From the NCBI RefSeq assembly GCF_963422355.1, contig NC_085090.1:1018001-1082000 (forward strand): DNA of 64,000 bases, given 5' to 3'. The translations under genes were made by a program, and so were the position numbers. Positions 1 through 9,600 of the stretch are shown in pieces. Numbering within the stretch: position 1 is the first letter of the stretch; each line of letters opens with the position of its first letter. Source of the DNA: Corticium candelabrum. Taxonomy: Eukaryota > Porifera > Homoscleromorpha > Homosclerophorida > Plakinidae. The notes under the pieces were generated by a model that had not been told where the DNA came from, did no database searches, and worked only from the letters and a program-made list of their open reading frames with translations.

Positions 1-359
1 AGCTGTCCCTTGTTTTCTGTCGTTTTTAGAAAGACATTATTCATCAAGAATTTTGCCTCTTACTGAGATCACACCATCTTTGATCAGGATGAGTGCCTGG
101 TTGAAGACGGTGTTGCCAAAATCGAAGGACTTGCTTCAGTTATACTAGCGATCACGATAGAGGATGTGTTCAGAAAGGCTCTTACGGGATTTATCCACAT
201 TGTTAGAGGGAAAGAAATGTTACAGTTCTGAAGCATGATCGCAAAGAGCCTTCGGAGCCTGCATGGGATCTAAGAAACTGATGCTTCTTGGAGAGTCTCG
301 TCCTAGTGATTGTTATCTTCCAGCAACTGTCTCTTCTTGCAACGTTTCCTGTAAGTTCG
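1..359 (-). pseudogene. Helitron/PIF1-type helicase remnant, distal part
   Basis: Reading the minus strand from 359 down gives a decayed coding stretch (residues such as TYRKRCKKRQLLEDNNH, then FAIMLQNCNISFP) with at least two in-frame stops. The pattern matches the region upstream of the helicase motifs in Helitron/PIF1-like proteins, where an LLEDDxHW segment is followed by an FAIML segment. It continues directly from the remnant at 3484-3909 once the hAT element between them and one copy of its 5-bp target duplication are ignored. Family assignment rests on remembered motif patterns; no alignment was run. It runs off the window edge. Confidence 0.55.
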
Positions 360-396
360 CAGGGGCGTAGCTCAAGGGTTTCCAGAGGGGTTTCCA
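355..396 (+). repeat. hAT-A left TIR with target duplication
   Basis: GTTCG duplication at 355-359, then the inverted repeat from 360. Within the repeat the words GTAGCTCAAG and GGTTTCC are shared with the right end, and a second GGGTTTCC follows, so the subterminal zone is internally repetitive. Confidence 0.85.
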
Positions 397-3300
397 AATC
401 TTACGAGCTTGATATCTGTAGTGAATATGATAATAGCATAAACGTTTCACACAACTTCAAAATTGTAAACTAAGTCATTTAGCTGTCTAGCTCAGTGTCC
501 CACGTGTCTTCTGGTGAATCAGTATCCAGTACAAAAGTGTTAGCTAGTTCACTGTCTGAGTATGGCTCTCCAAAGTTTGGGAGAATAATCTTTCTCGGGT
601 TCCTGGCAGAAAATAAGCGGATCACGTCCAAGTGTGACAACTTCCTGTTGTAATGGACATGCAGCATGACAAGTCCGTTGAATCGGATCTGCGACATGGA
701 TGCCCGGAGAGATGTCTTGACGCGATTGAGAGCACTTATAGACCGCTCGCACTCACAGGACGTCACAGGCCAGGTGCAGACAAGGCGCAATAGCCTCGAC
801 ACAGTTGGAATTAGTGGATTACCCATTGCCAAACGCAACGCTTCTGCTACAGTAGCGGGGTGCTCTGAAATGGGCAGTGATTTCAGTATGGCAATCCACA
901 AGTCAATTTCTGCAGACAGCGCATCCAAGTTCGGACTCGCAGTAGGAAAATCACTTTGATATGCCTTTCCAAATTCAAGAATATCTGCTTTGGCTGAAGC
1001 ATCACGTAGCAAAATCGTCGGCATAAATGACATTCCTTTCATAGCTAGTTGTTGAAGGTTTCCAAACCGGATATTCATTTGCGAAATAATGTCATCTAGT
1101 AGCGGTATACTCACGTTCAGGCGATAGTAGTCAACTGGCGTTTGCGCTGGAATGTTCCCACGGTACGTCTGCCTACTGCAATATCTTGGGAGACTCTCTT
1201 GCACTCCAGTCTTCAGACACAAAGCCTGAACGTCTGTCCACCATTCACCATGCCTGTCGTTGATGTTGTCCCGCATATCTTGAAGAACGGAGATGACTCT
1301 AGCGACGTGTTTGTAAGCCTTTGCAACATCTGTGGCTTTCTCTTGGAGACTTGATGTTAGGCTTTGAATTGCAGCCATCAATTTTGATGTTATCACAAAT
1401 GTTGCAAGAAATCGGAACTGGGTTAGGTTATTGTGGAGAGATGTAGCAGAGGAGGAGCTAGTAGCGTTCCATGTAACTGTTCCACCCCTGTTTCTGCTGA
1501 TTGTCTCCAACGTCGTTAAAACAGCTGGATAAAGCTCAGCAAACACGACAAGGGCTTCATGTCGCGCTACCCACCTTGTTTTGCACAAATCAACCAACTT
1601 TTTCTTTGAGTCGCCACCCTCTCCTTGACGCCATTCATGAACTATCTCAGCCATAGCATGAGCACGCTTTGGTGAATATTTGAAAAAGATGTTGACGTCT
1701 AACAATGATGACCACATAGACTGGATGAAAGGCAGTTTGCTTAGCCTTATTATACACAGGTTGAGACAATGTGCACTGCAATGGAGGTACAGCGCTTTTG
1801 GGCATTCTGCAGTTACTCTGCTTGCACAACCCTGCAAAGGTCCAGCCATATTCCCTGCACCGTCGTAGCCTTGTCCACGAAGCTTCTCTTTTGGCTGCAA
1901 GCCCATTTCCGTCATTGTGGTCAGTAGCAGATTAGCTAAAGCTAGCCCGGTGGTGCCATCAGAGCAACAGAGAAATTCAGCCAACTCTTCACGAATGAGT
2001 CCAGACTCATCGACGAAACGAAGAACCAGGGGCAACTGTTCTTGGTTGCTGGCATCAGCAGATTCGTCTGCACACACTGAGAAAAATGGTGCTTTTCTGA
2101 CATCTCTCAATATGTCTTCTTGTATAACCTTCCCACAGCACTCAATCAACTCGTTCTGTATTGTTGGGCTCAGGTAAGACGCACGTAGTCCTCGAGCAGA
2201 CTGAGACATATGGAAGTCCCTCAACAAGTGTTCATCACCTGCGTCCACACGAAAACGCAATAGAGCTAGAAAGTTTCCAGGATTACATGCTAACTGTTCG
2301 TTGGGGTCCCAAGTAAATCCTTTCTCTCTGTGGCCACGCAAAGAAATGTTCTGGCGTCCACAAAACTCTACAGTCTTGATCAAGGCACAAAGCTTGGCTA
2401 TATTTTCCTGTTTTTGCTTACTCCCTTGGTCTACGACAAGCTGAAGAATATTTGCCTGACCATGTCTCCTGGTTGCAATGAAATGGCTGGCCCTGGTACA
2501 GCAGACCTTATGACATTCCTGTTGGTCATGCTTTCTAAGGGTCTCAGACGCTTTGGTGAACTTTACCATTGCTTGTTTGCAGAGCTGGCCTGTTGATTGA
2601 TCAGTGCTGAAAAGTGCACAAGGTAGACAATATCCACCATTTTGGCTTGGAGAATAAACTAGCCAGTTATACTTTTCAAGCCATTGTAATTGAAAATAGC
2701 GCTTGGTATCTCGCCCACTCTTCTTCTCTTGCCGAGGAGGAAACGGAAAGTGGCTGTCTGGAACAAAATGACCCAACAGCAAGGAGAGCTTTGTATCATC
2801 CTGCAGTTTGTTTGGATCTACCAGTTCTCCAACATCGTTTCCTACGACATCATACGATACACTATTTATTACTGTACAGCCGCCGACTGCAGTACACTCA
2901 CTAATCGCTCTGCAGGCTTCAGCAGGATCACGTTCATCCCCATTGACAAATGCAAGCACTTCAACACGATCGCTTACATGATCCCCGCTGCCACCAGATC
3001 CAGTGACTTCTATACTGAGGTCTGCAGTTTCATATGCTTCACTTGTCATTGGGTTCAGTTCCAAATTGATGGAATGCGACGATGCCCGCTCAGAATCTAC
3101 ACTCTCTTGAGTGGGGTCCCCGCCTCGAGATCTCTTTCTAGCAGCTTCAAAGAGAGCACTGATGGTCAGTTGGTCTTTAGAACGCCTCTTCATTGTCCAC
3201 AGTCACTTTCGGAAATTCCCTCTCTTCACGTGTCAGGAGACTACGAAAGGTGCCCGCCACGTGCAAAGTTGGAACACTAGCGCGCGTTAGGCGTGCCTTG

Positions 3301-3478
3301 ACGTCCCTGCCGGTCACGGAGCGTATGTAGGGTGTACAGTACACCACAGGAATCACTGCCGAATCTATATCAAAAACTGTACGGGAGAAGGTGTGACGTA
3401 AGACAATGAGTTGATATTAGACGGCTGTTGCTTGGGGGGTTTCCAGACCCCCTGGAAACCTCTTGAGCTACGCTACTG
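360..3478 (-). mobile_element. hAT-A: complete autonomous hAT transposon
   Basis: A 3.1-kb element bounded by terminal inverted repeats. The left end begins CAGGGGCGTAGCTCAAG at 360 and the right end, read inward on the minus strand from 3478, begins CAGTAGCGTAGCTCAAG. The flanks carry a perfect 5-bp duplication GTTCG (355-359 and 3479-3483). It encodes one long uninterrupted transposase on the minus strand. The short 5-bp duplication, rather than the usual 8 bp of hAT elements, resembles the hAT5 group. It landed in an old Helitron helicase sequence. Open frame, readable inverted repeats and clean duplication suggest a fairly young insertion. Confidence 0.88.
479..3193 (-). CDS. hAT transposase, ZMYM1/TTF-type (hAT-A)
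   Basis: A 904-residue uninterrupted frame encoding a cut-and-paste DNA transposase of the hAT superfamily. A TTF-type zinc finger lies near residues 163-200 (aromatic WLEKYNWLVYS, then CLPCALF). The DUF4371-like catalytic half follows, with the first acidic residue in CADESADASNQEQ, the second in GYDGAGNM and the Cys/His stretch LHCSAHCLNLC. The C-terminal hAT dimerisation region carries CECERSISALNRVKTSLR, supplying the catalytic Glu. Length is normal for ZMYM1-like hAT proteins. It is related to, but clearly diverged from, the transposase at 55138-57729. The Met at 3193 is the first in the frame and lies well inside the TIR; MKRRSKDQ looks like a nuclear-localisation start. Function as an active enzyme is inferred from integrity only. 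Confidence 0.88.
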   Translation of the reverse strand: MKRRSKDQLTISALFEAARKRSRGGDPTQESVDSERASSHSINLELNPMTSEAYETADLSIEVTGSGGSGDHVSDRVEVLAFVNGDERDPAEACRAISECTAVGGCTVINSVSYDVVGNDVGELVDPNKLQDDTKLSLLLGHFVPDSHFPFPPRQEKKSGRDTKRYFQLQWLEKYNWLVYSPSQNGGYCLPCALFSTDQSTGQLCKQAMVKFTKASETLRKHDQQECHKVCCTRASHFIATRRHGQANILQLVVDQGSKQKQENIAKLCALIKTVEFCGRQNISLRGHREKGFTWDPNEQLACNPGNFLALLRFRVDAGDEHLLRDFHMSQSARGLRASYLSPTIQNELIECCGKVIQEDILRDVRKAPFFSVCADESADASNQEQLPLVLRFVDESGLIREELAEFLCCSDGTTGLALANLLLTTMTEMGLQPKEKLRGQGYDGAGNMAGPLQGCASRVTAECPKALYLHCSAHCLNLCIIRLSKLPFIQSMWSSLLDVNIFFKYSPKRAHAMAEIVHEWRQGEGGDSKKKLVDLCKTRWVARHEALVVFAELYPAVLTTLETISRNRGGTVTWNATSSSSATSLHNNLTQFRFLATFVITSKLMAAIQSLTSSLQEKATDVAKAYKHVARVISVLQDMRDNINDRHGEWWTDVQALCLKTGVQESLPRYCSRQTYRGNIPAQTPVDYYRLNVSIPLLDDIISQMNIRFGNLQQLAMKGMSFMPTILLRDASAKADILEFGKAYQSDFPTASPNLDALSAEIDLWIAILKSLPISEHPATVAEALRLAMGNPLIPTVSRLLRLVCTWPVTSCECERSISALNRVKTSLRASMSQIRFNGLVMLHVHYNRKLSHLDVIRLFSARNPRKIILPNFGEPYSDSELANTFVLDTDSPEDTWDTELDS

Positions 3479-3483
3479 GTTCG
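3440..3483 (-). repeat. hAT-A right TIR with target duplication
   Basis: Inverted repeat ending at 3478, followed by the GTTCG duplication at 3479-3483. The inner part also holds a small palindrome (TTTCCAGACCCCCTGGAAA, 3440-3458), probably part of the transposase-binding region. Confidence 0.83.
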
Positions 3484-3909
3484 ACAAAGATTGCTAGCAA
3501 CAATGTGGATATCTTGGAATGACTTCGGAACTTTGACCTCGAAGAGAAGCACGTTCCAGAAGAAGCACTCGAACTGATTTGGATGGATGCCGTATACCCC
3601 TCCTAGAATTTCAGAAGACTTGATGACTGGGTGACTCTCGATCTCCTCTTCTGCCTTAGGCCTCGGCCACTTTTGGCTGTTGTATTTCCAGGTATAGTTG
3701 CTTGGTACCTTTCCAGTAAAAGACAGTTTTATCAAAGACGTCTTGAGAGAGCTTGAAAAGGCTGTGGGTGCTGTCTCTTTGGGTTGCTCTGTGCCATGTG
3801 TGCAGCATAGCATGCTGTAAAGTAAATTTTTTGTTTGTTCTACAGATGAACTGTAAGTTGTTGAATGGCTTGGTGGCGTTAATGTGTAGGGAAGCCAAGG
3901 GTTCTCCAC
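3484..3909 (-). pseudogene. Helitron/PIF1-type helicase remnant, proximal part
   Basis: The minus-strand frame contains a tyrosine/tryptophan-rich segment (SNYTWKYNSQKWPRPK) followed by GVYGIHPNQFECFFWNVLLFEV and KSFQDI. This order is characteristic of Helitron/PIF1-like helicases (a YxW segment, then HPxxxECFYLRxLL, then SFxxL). The reading frame shifts near 3700, since the preceding FxLSQDVFDK segment is in another frame. It continues at 359 beyond hAT-A. It is a dead fragment; the ATPase motifs themselves are not in this piece. Confidence 0.6.
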
Positions 3910-3936
3910 ACTGCTGCGTTGTTGCTGATATAGAGT

Positions 3937-4457
3937 CCGGTTTGTTACTGTTTGTTCTCAGCTCTTTCTGTTTCCTTTAAGTTGAAGACTACGTTGCCCG
4001 ACCTCTTGTTGATGTATTTTGAGACATATTTGATTGACTTAATTGATAGAGATGCAATATTGACGTTTAGAGTTGCAACACACAACCTGTTCCTAAAGAC
4101 CTGCCTAACTTAGAGAAGACTTATTATACATTTTGAATGCTACGACAGTCATAAGAAAGCATGACCTAGCTGCACTCTTAACTTAATTGCTATCTCAAGC
4201 TTTTGTACATGACATGAACGTGCGCGGCCACAAGATGTAGTACAACATCTCGAAGCTGGGTTGCTGCTTCATTGTTGGATGTTAACTGGAGTACCATCAG
4301 CTCCGAACGACAGCAGCGTCTTCTTTCAGTCGGCAGATTGTTCGTCGAGGCAACCTAAGACCGCATCGCATAGCTTTTCCCGTCACTCTGTTTTAAAGGA
4401 CGGTAGTCTAACTAACATTTCGGACTGTCACGATATCTTCGTGTATTGTTCTTGTGT
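3937..4457. repeat. Dispersed repeat A, copy 1
   Basis: About 520 bp almost identical to 19048-19575 in the same orientation, starting around TCCGGTTTGTTACTG and ending around CGGACTGTCAC. The short frames inside are conserved only because the DNA is; substitutions fall at all codon positions, so I treat it as noncoding. No inverted repeats or target duplication are evident at its edges. In the second copy it directly abuts dispersed repeat B. Confidence 0.8.
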
Positions 4458-5010
4458 TCGTGATGTGTGTTCCGTCTCCAGACAATGCTCACATGGCGCT
4501 GGAGCGTACTGCGGCGAAATAAAAAGGTCGCGTACAGCGAAGTGGTGGTTGGCCCCATGGCAACAATATGGGTGGGATGCCGCGTATTTTCTGAACATGA
4601 CGCCGTATTGCAGCCATCCCTCGCCTCTCTGACAATTAATCGCAAGTATGCCAGTAGATCTTGCGCTTTCTCTGAAAGCATTTCTGTTACCATGGTGGTA
4701 TAGGTTACGAAACATTGGACCCACGACAGCAGGTGCGTCACCTTCCGCGGACGTCTTCTGTTAGTAGGCGCGTCGCCTGAGGTGCTTCATTCTTTTCGCA
4801 GGGGCAGTTCTACTTTCTCTGGCAAAAGGTCCGCCATATCAACAAACTCCAATGACTGGATCCTCTTTACCAGCCTCTGTGGCACCGGTGGAAACGCTTC
4901 CCTGAGTAAAAACGGGCTGCTACTGCTAGCGTGTAGCTGCTCTTGGGCACTGCCTTGCCGCGTCATCTCTTCGGGGCGAGGAACTGCAGGTGCACTACCG
5001 ATCCCGCGTC
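4436..5010 (-). pseudogene. Decayed gag-like ORF (DIRS/Ngaro-type suspected)
   Basis: On the minus strand three frames must be combined. Near 4900 comes FPPVPQRLVKRIQSLEFVDM; near 4740-4650 comes LLSWVQCFVTYTTMVTEM followed by KAQDLLAYLRLIVREA; near 4620-4440 comes GWLQYGVMFRKYAASH and a partial CCHC knuckle, CEHCLETEHTSRT. This order (VPxxLxxxIxxLEFVDM, WVxCFxxY, LLAYL, then a knuckle) matches the gag-like ORF1 I associate with tyrosine-recombinase retrotransposons in invertebrates. At least two frameshifts make it non-functional. No recombinase or reverse transcriptase of that type is nearby. Family assignment is from memory of the pattern. Confidence 0.45.
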
Positions 5011-5857
5011 GGGCAGATCACCCAGCCCTGCAAAGACATCATTATGTACTTGCAAGCGACCTGCCTATACAGACCGACTACCTGATTCTGACGGCACCTT
5101 GCCAGGTGATCACTCAGCTCTCCGCACTGCGCCCCACCGTGACGGACATTGCCCGTAACTGCTACCGGTTGTGCTGCTTACTGGTGATACCGGTCTGAAA
5201 CCTTCTCACGCTACGCTTGTTCACGTTACGGCGTACAGTGCCTTTTGGGATCGCGACCAGCTAGTTGTTAGCTCGCACTATACTCGACCTAACTCACGTG
5301 ACCTCATCTGCCGCGCGTTCACGCCTCCGGGACACTCGTGTGCCTTGCCCCGAGTGCACGCCTTTTCCTTCTCCGGAGGTTGACGTCCTGAGACAAACCG
5401 CGCGGGGCAAAGGCAGAAAACCGAACGCAAGACGATTCACCTGCGGTGTCGTGCTTGCTCGTGACCACCTCGTGAACGAGGGTGCGGTGGTGCAACGTAA
5501 CGATTCAACGTATGTGCTGTCTGTTGAGATGGCTAACTGCTCGCCGATCCCCGGTGGACTCCTTGTACGGCTAACAATACGCATCTTTTGTCTGTCACAT
5601 GTACCTCGCTCAACTACGTTTAACTAACCCATTGAACTCCATGTGTCGAATGTTTGAAATACTTGCACATGTCGGTGATCTAATCGCTGGTGTAACAGGG
5701 TCCTTGATCATAATGCAAGGTCGAAGAAATGCCATAATTAAGGATCGATCCAGGTGTCATATATTAGGAGTACGGTAGTCTGTAGAACATTCTCTACGTG
5801 CTAAAACTCAACACAACCAAACAGCAGTCTCGCGCGCATGCGCAAGCAATTATTACT
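5011..5857. other. No gene recognised
   Basis: Compositionally the first part is relatively CpG-rich. Short frames on both strands show no motif I recognise. The first 100-200 bases may be more of the decayed gag-like ORF. Confidence 0.5.
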
Positions 5858-6308
5858 CTACATCACCCTTTCATTCATAAGTCTAATTTGACAGGTGGTC
5901 TTATAGGAAGCGGCAGAGGCGGTGACTGGATCTTGTGGTCGACCACCTCTGCTTGAATTATGTCTTTGAGCTTCCTGTTGAGCATCGATAAGTTGTTTGA
6001 CCAGAAGCTCTTGAAAGTCCAGGTGTTTCATCTACAGCATGAACAACAAGCTATATACAACACATAAGATACAACAAATAAGAATCCATAACTATGACAC
6101 TTACTGTTGGACCGGTGGTCAGTCTGTACAAGTGCCACGAATTCGCAGCGGCGGTCTCAAGGAAGTTGTAAAGAAAAACGTTTGGCCAACAGCAGACCTT
6201 CCTCGAGACCGCATAGCCACCTGTCGTCTGGTCAAAAATGTCCACCACCACCCATGTACCGATTGTAGTCTGGGACGACTGGTGGGCAAGGAAATTCCCT
6301 TAGCTTTC
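5858..6308 (-). pseudogene. piggyBac transposase-like, C-terminal exons
   Basis: Two exons with consensus splice sites. The first (6308-6105) follows an acceptor TTTCAG and encodes FPCPPVVPDYNRYMGG, then, after a one-base insertion near 6255, VDIFDQTTGGYAVSRK and LYNFLETAAANSWHLYRL. This is the conserved YNxxMGGVDxxDQ region of piggyBac transposases that supplies a catalytic Asp. A donor GTAAGT at 6104 and an acceptor CTGTAG at 6032 bracket a small phase-0 intron. The last exon (6031-5858) encodes HLDFQELLVKQLIDAQQ and ends in TAG, like the C-terminal tail of PGBD proteins, but without the cysteine-rich finger. The frameshift makes it a pseudogene. Confidence 0.65.
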
Positions 6309-6365
6309 CTGAAACCAAAGTAGGTAACTCAATTTACAATACAGGAAAATTTTCAAGCTACTTAC

Positions 6366-6463
6366 CACTGCTTTTGCCCTTCCTCTTCACTGTCAAGTTG
6401 TTGCTCGACCCTTGGTGAAGGGTTGAGCAAAAGACATGAAGGCTGTTGTCGACCCAGACTAGG
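6366..6463 (-). pseudogene. piggyBac-like exon, part beyond the Tigger insertion
   Basis: Encodes LVWVDNSLHVFCSTLHQ, matching the piggyBac WxDNKxVxxLST segment, and ends at a donor (AGTG, then GTAAGT). Its beginning is at 12936-12807 on the other side of Tigger-A. The exon therefore was cut by the Tigger insertion at a TA dinucleotide. Confidence 0.65.
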
Positions 6464-6465
6464 TA

Positions 6466-6488
6466 CAGTAGAGCCTCGCTAATCCGAA
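6466..6488 (+). repeat. Tigger-A left TIR
   Basis: CAGTAGAGCCTCGCTAATCC and following bases, preceded by the TA target at 6464-6465. Further TTCGGATTA words occur at about 6519 and, beyond gypsy-A, at 10786. Confidence 0.85.
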
Positions 6489-6535
6489 TAGCTCTGTACC
6501 AGACTCCGTTCTTACCTGTTCGGATTACTGAATTT

Positions 6536-6667
6536 TGTAGTATCAAGCGATTGCGGTTCAACACGGAGATTGCTGACACGTGGTCTATTGACTGAACACA
6601 ACTCAAGACAAAACTACGCATGCCCGTACCCGTAGTTAGTATCCCGTATTGGGGAACGCCCACTACA
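6536..6667 (-). repeat. gypsy-A 3' LTR
   Basis: 132 bp beginning TGTAG and ending CTACA on either strand (TG...CA ends). No difference from the copy at 10650-10781 on direct reading. The unusually short LTR must still carry promoter and polyadenylation signals; I could not assign a TATA box with confidence. Confidence 0.95.
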
Positions 6668-6680
6668 TCTCCCCCTTTTA
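6668..6680 (-). other. gypsy-A polypurine tract
   Basis: Minus strand TAAAAGGGGGAGA lies directly against the 3' LTR. Its first three bases are the TAA stop codon of the gag-pol frame, so coding sequence and plus-strand priming site overlap. Confidence 0.85.
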
Positions 6681-9600
6681 TAAGTCCAACCTTTGAGGGG
6701 GGCGACTTACTCTACCCGAACTCGTAATTACTGGACTGTCCATAATAGACGTTCTAGGTTCATGCACCCGTACACTACAGTCTGGTTTTTCTGAAGTCTC
6801 TGCCCCTTGCTGAACAGGTACACTACTCCGTGACACTGGTTGATCTTCACAAGGTACTTGGCTTTCTTTTGTTACGTCTTGAGACTGCTCTGTTGATGTT
6901 TGTGAAGCTCCTTCTTCTAAGGTTATTGGTCTCAGACTTCTTCTGTTCCTACGGACTTGCTTTTGTGGTGTGGTAACTATGTAGGACCTTGGACTAGCTG
7001 ATGCAACTACCGTGCCATACTGGCGTTGATCAGGCACCCACACCTTCGTTCCCGGTAGGAGTACTGCAAGATCCTTTGCTTTATGGTGTTTGTCAAAATC
7101 TTGTTTCATTTTGTTCTTTGCTCTCTCTTCAGTATTTCTAAGAGCACTGAGATCTGGAACTCTCGGTCTCAGTTGGTCAGGAATCATTGGGACGTTCGTT
7201 CTAAGCTTCCTGCTCATTAGGAGCTCCGCTGGACTGAATCCATTGTGCAAGGGCGTAGATCTATATGACAGCAATGCCATATAGGGATCGTCTCTCTTCT
7301 GTAACAAGGACTTGATAGTTTGAACAGCGCGTTCTGCCTCGCCGTTGGCTTGCGGAAAGCCGGGACTGGATGTCACATGTGAAAATTGGCACTCCTTTCC
7401 AAACTGTCTAAAAGCTTCTGACGAAAACTGAGGCCCATTGTCGGAAACAACTATTTCCGGGAAACCGTGCCGAGCGAAGATAGACCTCAGATGGTTAATG
7501 ACCGCTGGAGAGGTTGTAGATGAAAGTAAAGCAATTTCCACATACCGTGAATAGTAATCAATCACTAGTAGGTACGGACGACCACGCCATTCAAACAGGT
7601 CCATAGCAACTTTCTGCCATGGGTATGCTGGAAAAGGTGTGTAGACTAGCGGCTCAGCTGGATTTCTCCTTTCTCTCGCACACGTAACACAATTGGCGAC
7701 TAAAGCTTCAATCTGTGTACTGATCCCTGGCCACCAAACAGCTTGTTTGGCCCTCTCTCTACATTTGGAAACTCCTTGATGACTACCGTGGAGCGTGTGT
7801 AACACTTCTGCTCTCATTGTGGGTGGAATGACTATTCTAGATCCCCTGAGAAGCAGTCCATCGTGGATATGTAATTCATTACGAAGGTTCCAATAAAGTC
7901 TGGACTCTCCTTGAAGTAGATGCGACTTTGGCCACTCGGTTGTCACATATGTCTTCGTTTGACTAATAGCTGTATCTTCATTCTGCAACACTTTGATCTC
8001 TTCAAGTCTCTTCTCTGATGCAGGTAATGTCTCAGAGAATAAAGACGTGAAGTGTTCGACTTCTTCTTCTACAATCTGGTCCACCTTGCTCGGAGTTAGG
8101 ATTGGTTGTCGAGACAAAGCATCCGCAGTGACAAGCTCTTTCCCCGGTATGTGACGTATAGAAAACGAAAATCGGAAAAGACGCATTCGAAACCGTTGAA
8201 TCCTTGGCGGGAGATCGTCCAAACCTTTGGATCCTAGCAGGGGGACCAGAGGTTTATGATCCGTTTCTATAGTAAAGTCTCTTCCAATCAGGTAATGCTG
8301 GAATCTCTCCGACGCCCAAGTTACAGCTAACGCCTCTTTCTCGATTTGCGCGTAGCGACGCTCTGTTTCTGACATCGATCGAGATGCATAAGCAATAGCC
8401 TTATATTTACCGTCTGATTGCTGCTGTTGTAGTACAGCGCCTAACCCATACGACGATGCATCAGCAGACAGAATAGTTGCCTGGTTTGGGTGGTACAGAG
8501 CAAGAACTGGTACCGTAGTAATCTTTCGTTTGATTCTTTCGAATGCCTCGTTTTGCGGTCCACCCCAATGCCAGTGACTCTTTTGTTGTAAGAGCGCACG
8601 TAGAGGCTCCGTGATCTCAGAAAGATCTTTCACATATTTGGCTTGATGGTTGACTAATCCCAAAAACCGTCTTAGTTCTGCAACGTTCTTTGGGGTAGCC
8701 ATCTCAGTGATAGCACTGACTTTCTCTGGATCAGGCTGAATTCCTCCTTGGCTAACTATCTGTCCAATGAACTTCACTGACGGGACTGAAAAGACGCACT
8801 TCTGTTTGTTTAATGTAACTCCAGCTGCGCGAAGTTTCGTGAGAACTTGTCGAAGTCGCTGGTCATGTTGTTCTTGGTTAACCCCAAATACCAGTATGTC
8901 GTCAACCATACAAACGACACTCTCCAGACCTTCTAAAATCTGGGACATTCTCTTTTGGAAATGTTCGGGCGCCGACGTAATGCCGAAGGGTAGCCGGTGA
9001 AAACAGTATCTGCCGAAGGGAGTAATAAATGTAGTCAGCGGAGATGACGCTTTTGAAAGACGCACCTGCCAAAACCCTGAGTTGGCATCCAGTTTCGTAA
9101 AGACTTGGGCGTTTCCCAGCTGTGCTAATGTGTCTTCTACTGACGGAAGGATGTGTCTTTCTCTTCTCACACTCTGGTTAAGCTTTGTCAGGTCAACACA
9201 GATACGGACGGTACCGTTAGGCTTGGGTACCACTACCATCGGCGCGCACCAGTCTGTCGGTCCCTCCACTTTGGAAATGACGTCGAGTGCTTCCATTCTA
9301 GACAATTCTTCCTTGACTTTAGGCAAGAGGGGTATCGCAATCCGACGAGGTGTGCTCAAGGCAAATGGCTTGGAATTCTCTTTCAGGCATATGTGATATT
9401 CGTCGTGAAGGCTTCCCAACCCTTGAAAAACATCTGAGTATTCTGTAACAATGGATGGAACTAGCTTATCTGAACGCACAGACTCGATTCTAGAGAGTAG
9501 GTTCAACTTCTCAATAGCAGGTCGTCCCAGAAGAGGATTACTGAGGTTCTCCACCACGTAAACGTTATCCTCTACACTGCATTCTCCCTTTTGTAAGCGA

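Noticed and set aside
4261-4632. 123-codon plus-strand frame shared with 19377-19688
   Set aside because: It is conserved only because it lies in dispersed repeat A; changes are not biased to third positions and the frames end differently.
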